From NCBI RefSeq assembly GCF_001311175.1, contig NZ_BBAI01000009.1, positions 1-64,000 of the forward strand: a DNA stretch of 64,000 nt, written 5' to 3'. Below the pieces are notes generated by a model. It did not search any database. It was given only the letters and a program-made list of their open reading frames with translations, and had not been told where the DNA came from. Position numbers and translations under genes: made by a program. Within the stretch, counting starts at the first letter, position 1, and each line of letters starts with the position of its first letter. Positions 28,881-37,830 of this stretch are shown here, one piece after another. The stretch comes from Lacticaseibacillus pantheris DSM 15945 = JCM 12539 = NBRC 106106 (GTDB lineage Bacteria; Bacillota; Bacilli; Lactobacillales; Lactobacillaceae).

Positions 28881-30086
28881 CTACTGTGCAGGCTGCTGCG
28901 TGGTGACGAGGCGGTACGTGTCGCGGACAATCATGAGTTCTTCGTCAGTCGGCACGAGCCACGTCCTCACGCTGGCGTCGGGGTCGCTCAAATCCACTTC
29001 CGCGCTGTTGCGCGCATTTTGCTTCGCATCGATGGTGGCGCCCAGATACTGGAAGTGTGACATAATCTGTGCGCGAATGGCGCTGCTGTGTTCGCCGATG
29101 CCACCCGCAAAGGCAAAGGCGTCAACGCCGTTCATTTCGGCAACGTATGCCCCAACGTACTGTACAACCCGGTTCACGTACATATCGATTGCTAACTGTG
29201 CCTGCGGGTTGGTGTCCGCGGCGTCGGTCAGGGTCCGCATATCGTCGGACAGCCCCGAGATACCTTTGAGCCCCGACTCGTCGTTCAGCAGGTCGACCAT
29301 CTGATCGGCCGTGACGTTGAGCTTGCGCATCAAGTACGCTAACAGTGACGGGTCCACATCCCCGCTCCGGGTGGCCGAAATTAGACCGGACAATGGTGTG
29401 AAGCCCATCGAGGTGTCGAGTGACTTGCCGTCTTTGACAGCTGTAACGCTCGAACCGGCACCGAGATGGAGTACAATCAAACGTAGCTGGTCGAGCGGCC
29501 TGCCAATCAGTTCAGCGGTCCGCCCGGCCACATAGCGGACACTGGTCCCGTGAGCACCGTACTTGCGGGCGCCATACTGTTTGTACCAAGTGTACGGCAG
29601 GCCGTAAAGGTAGCTGGTAGCCGGCATGCTTTGGTGAAAGGCACTGTCGAAGACCGCCACCTGGGTCGCCCACGGCAAGACCTGCCTGAACGTATCAATA
29701 AAGTTGGCTTGCACCGGATTGTGTAGCGGCGCGAGGTTACGTAAGTTGCGGATCTTCAGTAATACATCATCATTTACGATGACGGATTCGTTAAAGTCCT
29801 CACCACCCGCCACGACGCGGTGACCAACGCCGTGAATGTCGTGTAGCCGTTCAACCAAGCCTAACTTTTTGAGCTGGAGCAATAGATCGGCGACGACCCG
29901 ACCGCAGTCCTTGGTGTCGGTATCGTACTTGACGGCATCCCGTCCGGGGACGTTAATCGTGACTGTTGCCGGCGGGGTGTTGATACGGTCAATTAGACCT
30001 TGACCCAGTAGCTTGGTGGCGGGCATGTCAAACAGGCGCCACTTGAGCGTGGAACTGCCTGCGTTGACCGCTAAATATTTGGGCAT
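28881..30086 (-). CDS. ackA: Acetate kinase
   Basis: Converts acetyl phosphate and ADP to acetate and ATP, the energy-yielding end step of heterofermentation. 401 residues, full length and uninterrupted: N-terminal LAVNAGSSTLKWRLF, catalytic-site VFDSAFHQSMP, HGTSVRYVAGR, and ATP-site HLGAGSSVTAVKDGKS and FAGGIGEHSS. A GGAAGTGG ribosome-binding site precedes the start. The gene is monocistronic, with a cre-like site between its promoter and start codon. Confidence 0.96.
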   Translation of the reverse strand: MPKYLAVNAGSSTLKWRLFDMPATKLLGQGLIDRINTPPATVTINVPGRDAVKYDTDTKDCGRVVADLLLQLKKLGLVERLHDIHGVGHRVVAGGEDFNESVIVNDDVLLKIRNLRNLAPLHNPVQANFIDTFRQVLPWATQVAVFDSAFHQSMPATSYLYGLPYTWYKQYGARKYGAHGTSVRYVAGRTAELIGRPLDQLRLIVLHLGAGSSVTAVKDGKSLDTSMGFTPLSGLISATRSGDVDPSLLAYLMRKLNVTADQMVDLLNDESGLKGISGLSDDMRTLTDAADTNPQAQLAIDMYVNRVVQYVGAYVAEMNGVDAFAFAGGIGEHSSAIRAQIMSHFQYLGATIDAKQNARNSAEVDLSDPDASVRTWLVPTDEELMIVRDTYRLVTTQQPAQ

Positions 30087-30129
30087 GAACCCACTTCCTT
30101 TCCCGAAAGGTAAACGGTGCTTATTAATA

Positions 30130-30179
30130 GTAAGCGGTTACCTAAACTCATTCTATAACGTTGTGATTTTTTTTGCAAA
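30130..30179 (-). promoter_or_regulatory. ackA promoter with cre-like operator
   Basis: On the minus strand TTTGCA (30179-30174) is followed after 16 nt by TATAGA (30157-30152). Just downstream lies GTAACCGCTTAC (30141-30130), the symmetric core of a catabolite-responsive element, 44 nt before the start codon. CcpA control of ackA is known in Firmicutes; a site downstream of the promoter would be expected to repress. Confidence 0.65.
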
Positions 30180-30277
30180 CCATTTGGGCCAAAAATGTCG
30201 TAAACGGGTGGATAAATTTACTTAACGGCGTGGTTATGTGAAGATGGTGGTACAAATACGTACAGGGGGTACGAACC

Positions 30278-31131
30278 ATGGTGGAAGTAATGACAAGGGC
30301 GCGCGCTGCGCAAGTCGTGCGTCCGCGGCAAGAGGCTAGTTACAAAGGTACATACGGCCGGATTGTTATTGTCGCCGGTGATGTACACTTCGGGGGAGCG
30401 GCCATCATGAGTGCCACCGCCGCGGTTAATGCTGGGGCCGGGCTAGTGACGGTGGCAACGGCCGCGGCTAACCACGCGCCTTTGCACGCCCGGCTACCCG
30501 AAGCCATGGTCTGCACGTGGGATGACGCTCTGTTACCTGAATTGTTGGCGCGGGCCGACGTGGTGGTTGTCGGGCCGGGACTCGGTGATGGCGCCGCCGC
30601 GCACGTGGTGTTGGAGCTAGTGCTGGCCACCGTGACCACACCACAGACGCTGATCATTGATGGATCGGCCATCGACTTGTTGGCGACGGGTGGGGACGCG
30701 CAGACGCACACTGAGCAGACGGTGTGGACACCCCACTCCATGGAGTGGCAGCGGTTGAGCGGCATTCCAATTGCTAAACAAACGGTGTCGCAAAACCAGG
30801 AGTTTGCCGCGACGATTCCGGGTCTGGTGGTGTGCAAAGGTGCGCCCACGGTGACACTCGACGGACAACGGGCGATCGCAAATTCCACTGGTGGTCCCGC
30901 CATGGCGACCGGGGGTTCGGGTGACACGCTCACCGGGGTCCTCGCCGCTTTTATCGGTCAGTTTGGCTTTTCAATTGAAGTTGTGGCGGCTGCGGTGTGG
31001 GTTCACAGTGCTGCCGCAGACCGGGTCGCCGCTACCCACTACGTTGCTTGCCCACGAAGGTGAGCGCGGAATTGGGCACGTTAATGCACGAGCTAGCAGA
31101 TAGTGATACCACGGAAGAAGAGGAACAATAA
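30278..31131 (+). CDS. nnrD: ADP-dependent NAD(P)H-hydrate dehydratase, C-terminal frameshift
   Basis: Repairs hydrated NAD(P)H using ADP. About 284 residues. Motifs seen: YGRIVIVAGD, FGGAAIMSATAAVNAGAG, VVVGPGLGDG, TPHSMEWQRLSG and the nucleotide-site MATGGSGDTLTGVLAAFIG. Near 31045 one base is out of register: the main frame stops at 31063 with CPRR, while the other frame continues TKVSAELGTLMHELADS to an acidic end and a stop at 31131. ATG 30278 follows GGGGGTACGAACC. The N-terminal epimerase domain found in fused forms is absent. bioY follows at 2 bp. Confidence 0.9.
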
Positions 31132-31133
31132 AT

Positions 31134-31655
31134 ATGATACGCACACGCACTTTAACCAACATCGCTTTAGGCACGGCCCTGATGGCGGTCACAGCACCGT
31201 TCACGATCCCGTTAGGACCAGTGCCACTAACGTTACAAACCCTGATGGTCCCGCTGGTGGCAGGGCTGATGGACCGGCAAAGTGGTCTATGGGCCGTCAT
31301 GCTCTACGTCCTCATGGGGGCAATCGGGTTGCCGGTTTTTGCTGGATTTACTGGCGGCATGGCGCATCTGGTTGGGCCCACGGGCGGCTACTTGGTGGGA
31401 CTGTTGCTCTTCCCGGCCTTGCTGGGCGGCAGCGTTCGCCGGTCACGTAACGGGTGGTGGATTGGTTTAATTAACATCGTGGCAGGACTCCTACAGCTGG
31501 TCGTTGGCGCGGTTTGGCTACACGTAGTTACGGGCAGTACAATTGCGATTGGTATTGTGCCGTTCCTGGTTCCGTTACTCATTAAGGCCGCGGTGGCGAC
31601 CCTAGGCACTGTGGCGGTGGCACCCGTGCTGCGACGGACAGGCATATTGATGTAA
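31134..31655 (+). CDS. bioY: Biotin ECF transporter S component BioY
   Basis: 173-residue membrane protein with six hydrophobic segments and the BioY signature (LGPVPLTLQTLMVPLVAGL near residue 30, GPTGGYLVGLLL near residue 80). It binds biotin and pairs with the shared EcfAA'T energising module encoded elsewhere. It starts 2 bp after nnrD, so both share a transcript, and a terminator follows. No biotin-repressor site was recognised. Confidence 0.93.
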   Translation: MIRTRTLTNIALGTALMAVTAPFTIPLGPVPLTLQTLMVPLVAGLMDRQSGLWAVMLYVLMGAIGLPVFAGFTGGMAHLVGPTGGYLVGLLLFPALLGGSVRRSRNGWWIGLINIVAGLLQLVVGAVWLHVVTGSTIAIGIVPFLVPLLIKAAVATLGTVAVAPVLRRTGILM

Positions 31656-31663
31656 TTTAACGA

Positions 31664-31697
31664 TGACCCGGGCATACATCAATGTTCGGGTTTTGCC
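31664..31697 (+). terminator. Terminator after bioY
   Basis: ACCCGGGCAT pairs with ATGTTCGGGT, followed by TTTTG. Confidence 0.8.
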
Positions 31698-31714
31698 GAT
31701 TTCAGAAAAAGATA

Positions 31715-31743
31715 TTGACCGATTGTCCGCCTTGGTATACGAT
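31715..31743 (+). promoter_or_regulatory. Promoter of the purine permease gene
   Basis: TTGACC, 17-nt spacer, TACGAT, 70 nt before the start codon. The leader is short and shows no convincing purine riboswitch. Confidence 0.6.
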
Positions 31744-31812
31744 AAAACACGTTCGTTCGTCATATTTACTAATATAATTTTCGAGTGTGTACTCGTAGTG
31801 GGAGAACTTTTC

Positions 31813-33120
31813 ATGGACAGTATCAAGTCATATTTTCAATTAGATCAGTTACACACCACGGTGCGGCGCGAGCTGCTGGCCGGGTTTACCACCTTCATTT
31901 CGATGGCGTACATTCTGTTCGTCAACCCGTCAGTGCTTGGGGCTTCCGGCATGGACAAAGGAGCCGTGTTTACCGCTACCGCGCTAGCTAGTGCGCTGGG
32001 CAGTATCCTCATGGGTGTGCTGGCACGCTACCCAATTGCCACCGCTCCCGCATTGGGGATTAACGCGTTCTTTGCTTATTCCGTTTGTATCGGTATGAAG
32101 GTACCGTGGGAAACGGCGTTGGCTGGTGTGTTCGTTGCTTCCATCATCTTTATCATTATTACTATTTTCAAATTGCGTGAAAAGATTATCGATGCAATTC
32201 CGAGCGATTTGAAGGCCGCTATTTCCGGCGGGATTGGCCTCTTCATCGCGTTCCTCGGTCTGAGCGATGGTGGCCTCATTACCGCCAACAAGTCGACTAT
32301 TGTGGGCTTGGGCTCGCTCAGTGTGGGGACGACCTGGCTGACCATCTTTGGCCTCGTAGTCACGGCTATTCTGATGGTGAAGCACGTTCCCGGAGGTATT
32401 TTCATCGGGATGGTCGCCACCGTCATTTTGGGCCTGGTTACCGGTCTCATTAACATGCCAACCGGATTGGTATCGGCTGCCCCTAGCTTGAAGCCGACGT
32501 TTATGGTTGCGTTCAACCACGTGGGCGACATCAACAGCTTGCAGCTGGTGGTCGTCGTGCTGACCTTCTTGCTGGTGACGTTTTTCGACACGGCGGGAAC
32601 CTTAGTGGGGTTAGCCACGCAGGCCGGTCTGATGCGCGACAACAAGCTGCCTCGCGTTGGTAAGGCGTTGGCTTCAGATTCGACGGCAATGCTGGCTGGT
32701 TCCTTGCTCGGTACGTCGCCAGTGGGTGCGTACGTTGAATCCTCGGCGGGGATTGCCGTTGGGGGTCGCTCAGGGCTGACCGCGGTGACCACGGGTGTAC
32801 TGTTCATCGTGGGGATGTTCTTCTCACCGCTGTTAGGCGTGGTAACGACGCAGGTTACAGCACCGGCTTTGATTATTGTGGGTGTGCTGATGGCGCAGTC
32901 GCTGAAGAACATTGATTGGGGCAAGATGGAGATTGCGATTCCGTCGTTCCTGATCGTGTTGGGGATGCCGTTATCCTACAGCATTTCGGACGGGATTGCG
33001 TTGGGCTTCATCATGTACCCGATTACGATGGTGGCTGCCCGGCGTGGCAAAGAAGTGTCGCCAATCATGTACTTGTTGTTCTTCGTGTTCATTGGGTTCA
33101 TGTGGATACTGAACGTGTAA
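31813..33120 (+). CDS. Purine (adenine/guanine/hypoxanthine) permease, AzgA type
   Basis: 435-residue transporter with about twelve membrane segments. Family marks: FTTFISMAYILFVNP in the first segment, APALGINAFFAYSV, the half-helix region SGGIGLFIAFLGL, and TFFDTAGTLVGLATQAG followed by TSPVGAYVESSAGIAVGGRSG, which is diagnostic of the AzgA branch. ATG 31813 is preceded by GTGGGAGAAC. It takes up nucleobases by proton symport. Monocistronic, with its own promoter and terminator. Confidence 0.93.
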   Translation: MDSIKSYFQLDQLHTTVRRELLAGFTTFISMAYILFVNPSVLGASGMDKGAVFTATALASALGSILMGVLARYPIATAPALGINAFFAYSVCIGMKVPWETALAGVFVASIIFIIITIFKLREKIIDAIPSDLKAAISGGIGLFIAFLGLSDGGLITANKSTIVGLGSLSVGTTWLTIFGLVVTAILMVKHVPGGIFIGMVATVILGLVTGLINMPTGLVSAAPSLKPTFMVAFNHVGDINSLQLVVVVLTFLLVTFFDTAGTLVGLATQAGLMRDNKLPRVGKALASDSTAMLAGSLLGTSPVGAYVESSAGIAVGGRSGLTAVTTGVLFIVGMFFSPLLGVVTTQVTAPALIIVGVLMAQSLKNIDWGKMEIAIPSFLIVLGMPLSYSISDGIALGFIMYPITMVAARRGKEVSPIMYLLFFVFIGFMWILNV

Positions 33121-33153
33121 ACTGTGAATCGCTGCACTTTAAATAATACCTAT

Positions 33154-33190
33154 AACGGGCCGCGCTAATCATTGCGCTGCCCGTTTTGCG
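33154..33190 (+). terminator. Terminator after the purine permease gene
   Basis: ACGGGCCGCGC pairs with GCGCTGCCCGT and is followed by TTTG. Confidence 0.75.
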
Positions 33191-33258
33191 TCCCCACCAA
33201 GTTGGTGCTAACGTGATAGGTAATACATTGACTCGATAATCACAAAGGAGTGCCCGTT

Positions 33259-34452
33259 ATGCCGGATCTATCCACATCAACGTTTATTTTGCCCACCAAC
33301 GCTACGCTGACGGCCGAACAGTCACACCTGCAGCAACAAGTATTGGCCTTCATTCGTAAGCACCGTCGCGATGAGCGGCCTGCAGTATTTGTCATCGAGG
33401 GTGACGCGGGCTCGGGCAAAAGTGTGGTGTTGAACGCTGTCTTTACCGCTGTGCAACGGGCGGCGCGGCGGGGCGATGACGAGCAACTGGTTGGTTTGGA
33501 TGCCCACCTGCTCGTTAATCACAACGAAATGCTGAAGGTGTACAAAGAGGTGGCAGCGACCACCCCGGCTTTGCGGAAGAAGGATTTCGACAAACCCACG
33601 CCCTTCATTAACAGGCAACGCAAAGTCGGGCAGCGTGCCGACGTGGTGTTTGTGGATGAGGCGCACTTACTGCTCAGTCGGTCGGATCCATTCAATAAAT
33701 TTACCGGCACTAACCAGTTAGACGAATTGTTGGCACTAACGCACGTGCTGGTACTAGTCTTCGACCCCGACCAAGTAGTGAAATTGAAGAGCCACTGATG
33801 GGGCCATGTTACGCCGGCATTTACAGGGTTGTACCGTAACGACATTTAAGTTGAACGCACAAATGCGGGTGCAGGATAGCGACGTGAGCGACTGGATTAA
33901 CGCGCTCATCCACCAGCACTTGTTGCCGTTGCCACATCCCCGCCAGTTTGAGTTACGCGTCTTTGACGATGGCCAGCCACTCTACGATTGGGTGCGAGCG
34001 CGAAACGCCAAGTACGGGCTGTCCCGGCTCGTAGCGACAACCGACTTTCCCTTCCGGGTCTTTGACCACCGGGTGTGTACGTGGACGCGGGTACTTTACA
34101 CTTACCGTGGGACAAAATTAATTTCACGGACCGGCCGTGGGCGAGCCGCCCCGAAACCGTTGACGAGGTGGGTTCTATATACACCATCCAGGGTTTCGAC
34201 CTCAACTTTGCCGGTGTGATTATTGGTCCCAGCATTGATTACGATCCCGCGACGAATCGGATCGTCGTGCATCCTGATCGTTTCGAGGACCAGGAAGCAT
34301 TCCGTCGCCGCAGTGACATTGCGGATTTGACCGGGGCGCGGATTGACGTCGTCCTCCACACGTTGAACATCCTGCTTAAGCGCGGCCGGATGGGACTGGG
34401 CATCTACGCTTGCCAGCCTCGGTTGCGCCGGAGGTTACGGGAATTAGGATAA
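33259..34452 (+). CDS. DUF2075 (Schlafen-3-like) DNA/RNA helicase-type ATPase, two frameshifts
   Basis: About 398 residues over two indels. Walker A is VIEGDAGSGKSVVLNAVF (residue 46), Walker B VVFVDEAHLLLSR, followed by VLVLVFDPDQVVK. The C-terminal half has FKLNAQMRVQDSD, GSIYTIQGFDLNFAGVIIG and a final NILLKRGRMGLGIYACQ, all characteristic of DUF2075. Breaks lie near 33800 (a stop right after LKSH) and near 34075. ATG 33259 follows AAAGGAG. The family is thought to act on nucleic acids; it stands alone here, with no restriction or toxin partner. Confidence 0.88.
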
Positions 34453-34454
34453 GC

Positions 34455-34502
34455 AAAGAGAACGCTCCCACCGCAATTGTGCGTGGTGGGGCGTCCTCTT
34501 TG
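34455..34502. terminator. Bidirectional terminator between the DUF2075 gene and metA
   Basis: AAAGAG-AACGC-CCCACC type arms (AAAGAGAACGCTCCCACC with GGTGGGGCGTCCTCTTT) separate two convergent genes. Confidence 0.82.
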
Positions 34503-34513
34503 TTTGGGCTAAC

Positions 34514-35276
34514 TTACGCTGTCAGGCTGGCGAATTTATCTTTGTGCTCGGAAACGAGACTTAACCACGCATCAAAAAAAATGTGGTCCGTGTTTGCTGC
34601 CAAGGGTACGCGGTCACGTCCTCATTGTTCCGCGGCTCTGGCCCGTTAGTTTCCCGAGCATGTTCCGCCCATAATCCGTCCTGCCGGTACTCCAGGTGGC
34701 CGAAAAGGTACGTGTTGTGTCCGTCGTCGCTGGTGGCCAGTAGGGGATGGTTGTCGGCCGTCACGGCGAGGAGCTGAATTCCGGACGCTTGCTCCAGTGC
34801 GGACACGGAAATATCGCTGTAGCGTGCGTGTGGTGCGACAAAACCTGCGGGTAATTGCTCGGTTAAGGCGGAGGTGGCCAGTGCCGTGTGACGAAAGGCG
34901 CCGAACAGCTTGTGTTCCAGCGCAACTTTGTGCAGACCAAAGTCGTGGTGTAACGCGGCTCGGCTCCCCAGCAGACGTTCAGTTGGGGGATGTGGTGGGC
35001 GGCAAGAACGTCCAGCAACTGGGTCACCTCGGAATAATAGTGCACCGCGGAAAAATCCAATCGGTCAATGGGCGCGCCCGTAATGATCATTGCGTCCAAC
35101 GTGGGTACTTGACGTAGATCCAGTGGTTGGAGCCAAGGGGCGGGTTGGTGCAGCGGATGACTGACGGGGTGGAACCAGTGGAGGCGGACACCGGGCCCGA
35201 GCGCGTCGATGAAGTCCTGTTGGGTGGCCTGCTTGTCGTGCATCAACACCAACACGCCGATATCTAGCGTACTCAT
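34514..35276 (-). CDS. metA: Homoserine O-acyltransferase, MetA family, two frameshifts
   Basis: Acylates homoserine (or possibly serine) to feed sulfur amino-acid synthesis. About 253 residues, slightly shorter than enterobacterial MetA. Motifs: IGVLVLMHDKQATQ, QPLDLRQVPTLDAMIITGAP, HYYSEVTQLLDVLAAH, and LNVCWGA with the catalytic Cys. After one break near 34965 the sequence continues ALHHDFGLHKVALEHKLFGAF, HARYSDIS and YLFGHLEYRQDGL. A second break in eight A (34574-34581) precedes FFDAWLSLVSEHKDKF and the stop. The start ATG is in frame with the preceding cgl gene and no stop lies between them. Confidence 0.88.
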
Positions 35277-36416
35277 CGACGTGACGGCCGTAAAGCCGGC
35301 AGTGAGGTCGTCCTCCAGGTCAGCAATATCCTCGATGCCCACTGACAAACGTATCAGTTCGTCCTGGATACCATTCTGAATCCGAATTGGCCGGGGAATC
35401 GCGCCGTGCGTCATTAGTGCGGGAATTTCGATTAGGGACTCCAACGCACCCAAACTTTCAGCGAGGGTGATGATGTGCAGGTTTTCCACAAATTTTTGCG
35501 GCTCTAATCCTGGTTGGAGTTCAAAGCTGAGCATGGCCCCAAAGCCGTGCATTTGCCGCTTGGCAACCGCGTAATCCGGATTGTCGGGGTCACCCGGATA
35601 GTAGATTTTGGCGACGGCCGGCTGTTGCTTTAAATAGTGGAATAGACGCTCAGTGTTAGCTTGGTGTGCCTGCATCCGCAAACTGAGGGTCTTGATGCCG
35701 CGTTGGAGTAACCAGCTTTCCTGCGGGGCGAGGATGGCCCCAATTGCATTTTGCAGGAAACCAATCCGCCCGGCGAGCTGTGCGTCTTTGACCGCTACAA
35801 CGCCAACGATGACGTCGGAGTGACCACCAAGGTACTTGGACGCGCTGTGCAGGACGATATCGACACCCAGAGTCAGTGGCTGCTGGACGATGGGGCTGGC
35901 AAAGGTGTTGTCGATAATGCTCAACAGGCTGTGAATATGGGCCAGTTCAGCAATGGCCGCAATGTCGGTGACGTGTAGTAGTGGGTTGGTGGGCGTTTCG
36001 AGGTAGATGGCCTTCGTGTCTGGGGTAATGGCCGCGGTGACGGCATCCAGGTCGCGGGTGTCGACTGCGGTGAAGCTTAGCCCCAGCCGCTTAAATACTT
36101 GGTCTAGCAAGCGGAAGGTGCCGCCGTAAACATCGTTACCAACTACGATGTGATCACCGGCGTTGAACATCGAGAAGACGGTGGCAATTGCCGCCGAACC
36201 AGAAGCAAATGCAAAGCCGGCCGTGCCGCCCTCAATGTCGGCGACTAGCGCTTCTACCGCCTGGCGGGTAGGGTTGCCGCTACGGGAATATTCCCACTGG
36301 GATTCGCCGATGTGCTGTTGGTGGAAGGTTGACGCCATGTAGATGGGGATGGAGGTTGCGCCGGTGTGCGGGTCTTCGGAAATGCCGCCGTGTAGTAATT
36401 GAGTTGATAATTGCAT
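35277..36416 (-). CDS. Cystathionine gamma-lyase/synthase family PLP enzyme
   Basis: 380 codons of a PLP-dependent transsulfuration enzyme. Marks: STQLLHGG at the start, YSRSGNPTRQAVEALVADIE, GDHIVVGNDVYGGTFRL, and HSASKYLGGHSDVIVG with the Schiff-base Lys, then ESLGALESLIEIPALMTH and LIRLSVGIEDIADLEDDL near the C-terminus. ATG 36416 follows AAAGGAG and lies 23 bp after cysK. In the operon it probably cleaves cystathionine to cysteine or makes it from O-acylhomoserine. No stop codon separates it from metA in this sequence. Confidence 0.92.
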
Positions 36417-36439
36417 GATTTTCTCCTTTTAGTGTTTGG

Positions 36440-37352
36440 TTACAGGTCGTAAATGCTTTCGCTCAGGTACCGTTCGCTACTGTCTGGAAAGACGGTGACG
36501 ATGTTGCTACCGGCGGGTAACGTTGCTGCGACTTTGAGCTAGCCGCCAAGGCCGCGCCGCTGGAGCTGCCGGCAAAGATGCCCGCGTCGGCCGCGAGGTT
36601 GCGGACTTGCGTAAACGCATCGTCATCGGTAATGGTGAGCGTCCGGTCCGCCTGTACCTCTTTGAAAAATGGGGGGATGAACTCCACCCCAATGCCTTCG
36701 GTGCGGTGGGCGTGCGCGGGTCCGCCATTGAGGATGGAGCCTCCGGTTCGACCACAACCGTCGTGGTAGTGGGGTCTTGTTCCTTGAGGAAGCGGGCAAT
36801 ACCGGCAAAGGTGCCGCCGCTACCAGCCCCAGCAACGAAGGCGGCGACTTTGCGACCATCGAGATCGCGGATGAGCTCGGGGGCGAGGGTGCGGTAATAG
36901 GTCTCCGGGTTGGCTGGGTTGTTAAACTGCATGGGTATGAAACTGTCTGGGATGGACTGGGCTAACTCTACGGCTTTGGCAATAGCTCCGCGAATTCCGT
37001 CATCGCTGGGTGTGTTGATAATCTTTGCGCCCAGGGCCTGCATGAGCGTCTGTTTTTCCTGGCTAAACTTGGCTGGTACCACCAGAATGACGGGGAGGTG
37101 ACGCGCCTGCGCAGCCAACGCAACACCGATACCAGTGTTGCCGGCGGTTGGTTCGATGATGGTACTCTGGTCGGTTAGTAGGCCGCGGTTATCGGCGTCC
37201 TGGAGCATATACTCGCCGAGGCGATCCTTGATGCTGCCGCCGGGATTGAACATTTCGAGTTTGGCAAAGATGTGGTTGCCGTTCGTAATGGGAATGGGTA
37301 GGTCGATGAGCGGCGTGTTGCCGATGGTGGATTGAATATTGTGGATGAGCAT
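36440..37352 (-). CDS. cysK: Cysteine synthase / cystathionine beta-synthase family protein, frameshifted
   Basis: PLP-dependent beta-replacement enzyme that makes cysteine or cystathionine from an activated serine. About 303 residues. N-terminal [18 protein letters not shown], the PLP-Lys in [15 protein letters not shown], the substrate loop [10 protein letters not shown] and the phosphate-binding [18 protein letters not shown] are intact. The frame slips near 36735 (then [21 protein letters not shown]) and again near 36540, after which [20 protein letters not shown] leads to the stop at 36440. It is the first structural gene after the cysteine-rich leader. An O-acetylserine-dependent cystathionine beta-synthase is equally possible. 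Confidence 0.88.
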
Positions 37353-37452
37353 GGTGGTGGGTCCTTTCTGAGTTGGGGTAAGCAAAGCTGATGTTTGGGC
37401 AATTATTCTTAATCAAATTGAGTGTGCTGCTACCGGGTATTCTGTCGCGATT

Positions 37453-37491
37453 GTTCTGGTAACGGTGAAATCAGTGAGTACCACAGTCTCT
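37453..37491. repeat. 39-bp direct repeat in the cysK leader, proximal copy
   Basis: GTTCTGGTAACGGTGAAATC continues AGTGAGTACCACAGTCTCT. It recurs at 37560-37598 with three differences. Both copies lie between the attenuator terminator and cysK. Confidence 0.85.
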
Positions 37492-37559
37492 GAGCAGTTT
37501 GGTTCTGCATTCTCCGAGCTAAGTTTGACTGTGACGTTAGTGTGGACTCTACAACATTA

Positions 37560-37598
37560 GTTCTGACAACGGTGAAATCAGTGAATACCACAGTCTCT
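37560..37598. repeat. 39-bp direct repeat in the cysK leader, distal copy
   Basis: Second copy of the repeat at 37453, offset by 107 bp. It could be a regulator site or a segmental duplication; it is not an obvious palindrome. Confidence 0.85.
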
Positions 37599-37629
37599 CG
37601 GCGGTGCTTTGCGCAGCTACTCGCCGCGC

Positions 37630-37669
37630 AAAAAAAAGGCGCGCCCCAGAAAAACCTGGTGAGCGCGCC
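37630..37669 (-). terminator. Attenuator terminator in the cysK leader
   Basis: On the minus strand GGCGCGCTCACCAG and CTGGGGCGCGCC form a GC-rich stem with a TTTTT-containing loop, followed by eight T. It lies 50 nt after the leader-peptide stop and about 280 nt before cysK, so it must be read through for the operon to be expressed. Confidence 0.85.
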
Positions 37670-37680
37670 AAAGCGATTGT

Positions 37681-37720
37681 CTAGTCCCCCTGGGCACTAG
37701 ACTCGTGGTTCAACCGAGTC
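37681..37720 (-). promoter_or_regulatory. Two abutting hairpins between leader peptide and terminator
   Basis: CTAGT(...)ACTAG (37681-37700) and GACTCG(...)CGAGTC (37700-37720) are separate inverted repeats. The second includes the leader stop region. The CCCAG in the first could compete for the CTGGG of the terminator, so they are candidate parts of an antiterminator. Confidence 0.55.
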
Positions 37721-37799
37721 AAAGCAAACAGGCCGGACATCGCATCGTGCGCGCTATCCGACAGCAACAGTTAAAGTTGTAGTGACTGTTTGCTAACAT
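37719..37799 (-). CDS. Cysteine-rich leader peptide of the cysK operon, 26 residues
   Basis: Reads MLANSHYNFNCCCRIARTMR, then CPACLL and a stop. Five of 26 residues are Cys and three are consecutive (residues 11-13). GGGAGG lies 8 nt before the ATG, and a promoter lies 32 nt upstream. The frame ends 50 nt before an intrinsic terminator and precedes genes of cysteine metabolism. This matches ribosome-mediated attenuation: scarce charged tRNA-Cys stalls the ribosome at the Cys triplet and changes leader folding. The peptide itself probably has no function. Confidence 0.78.
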   Translation of the reverse strand: MLANSHYNFNCCCRIARTMRCPACLL

Positions 37800-37830
37800 C
37801 TCGTGAACCTCCCGTAATTGAATTGGGTTA

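Noticed and set aside
31744-31812. Purine riboswitch before the AzgA-type permease
   Set aside because: The 70-nt leader has AT-rich stretches but not the conserved junction sequences or paired loops, and no terminator.
37353-37800. T-box riboswitch upstream of cysK
   Set aside because: No AGGGUGGNACCGCG-type T-box sequence or Stem I layout is visible. The translated Cys-rich frame and terminator explain the leader better.
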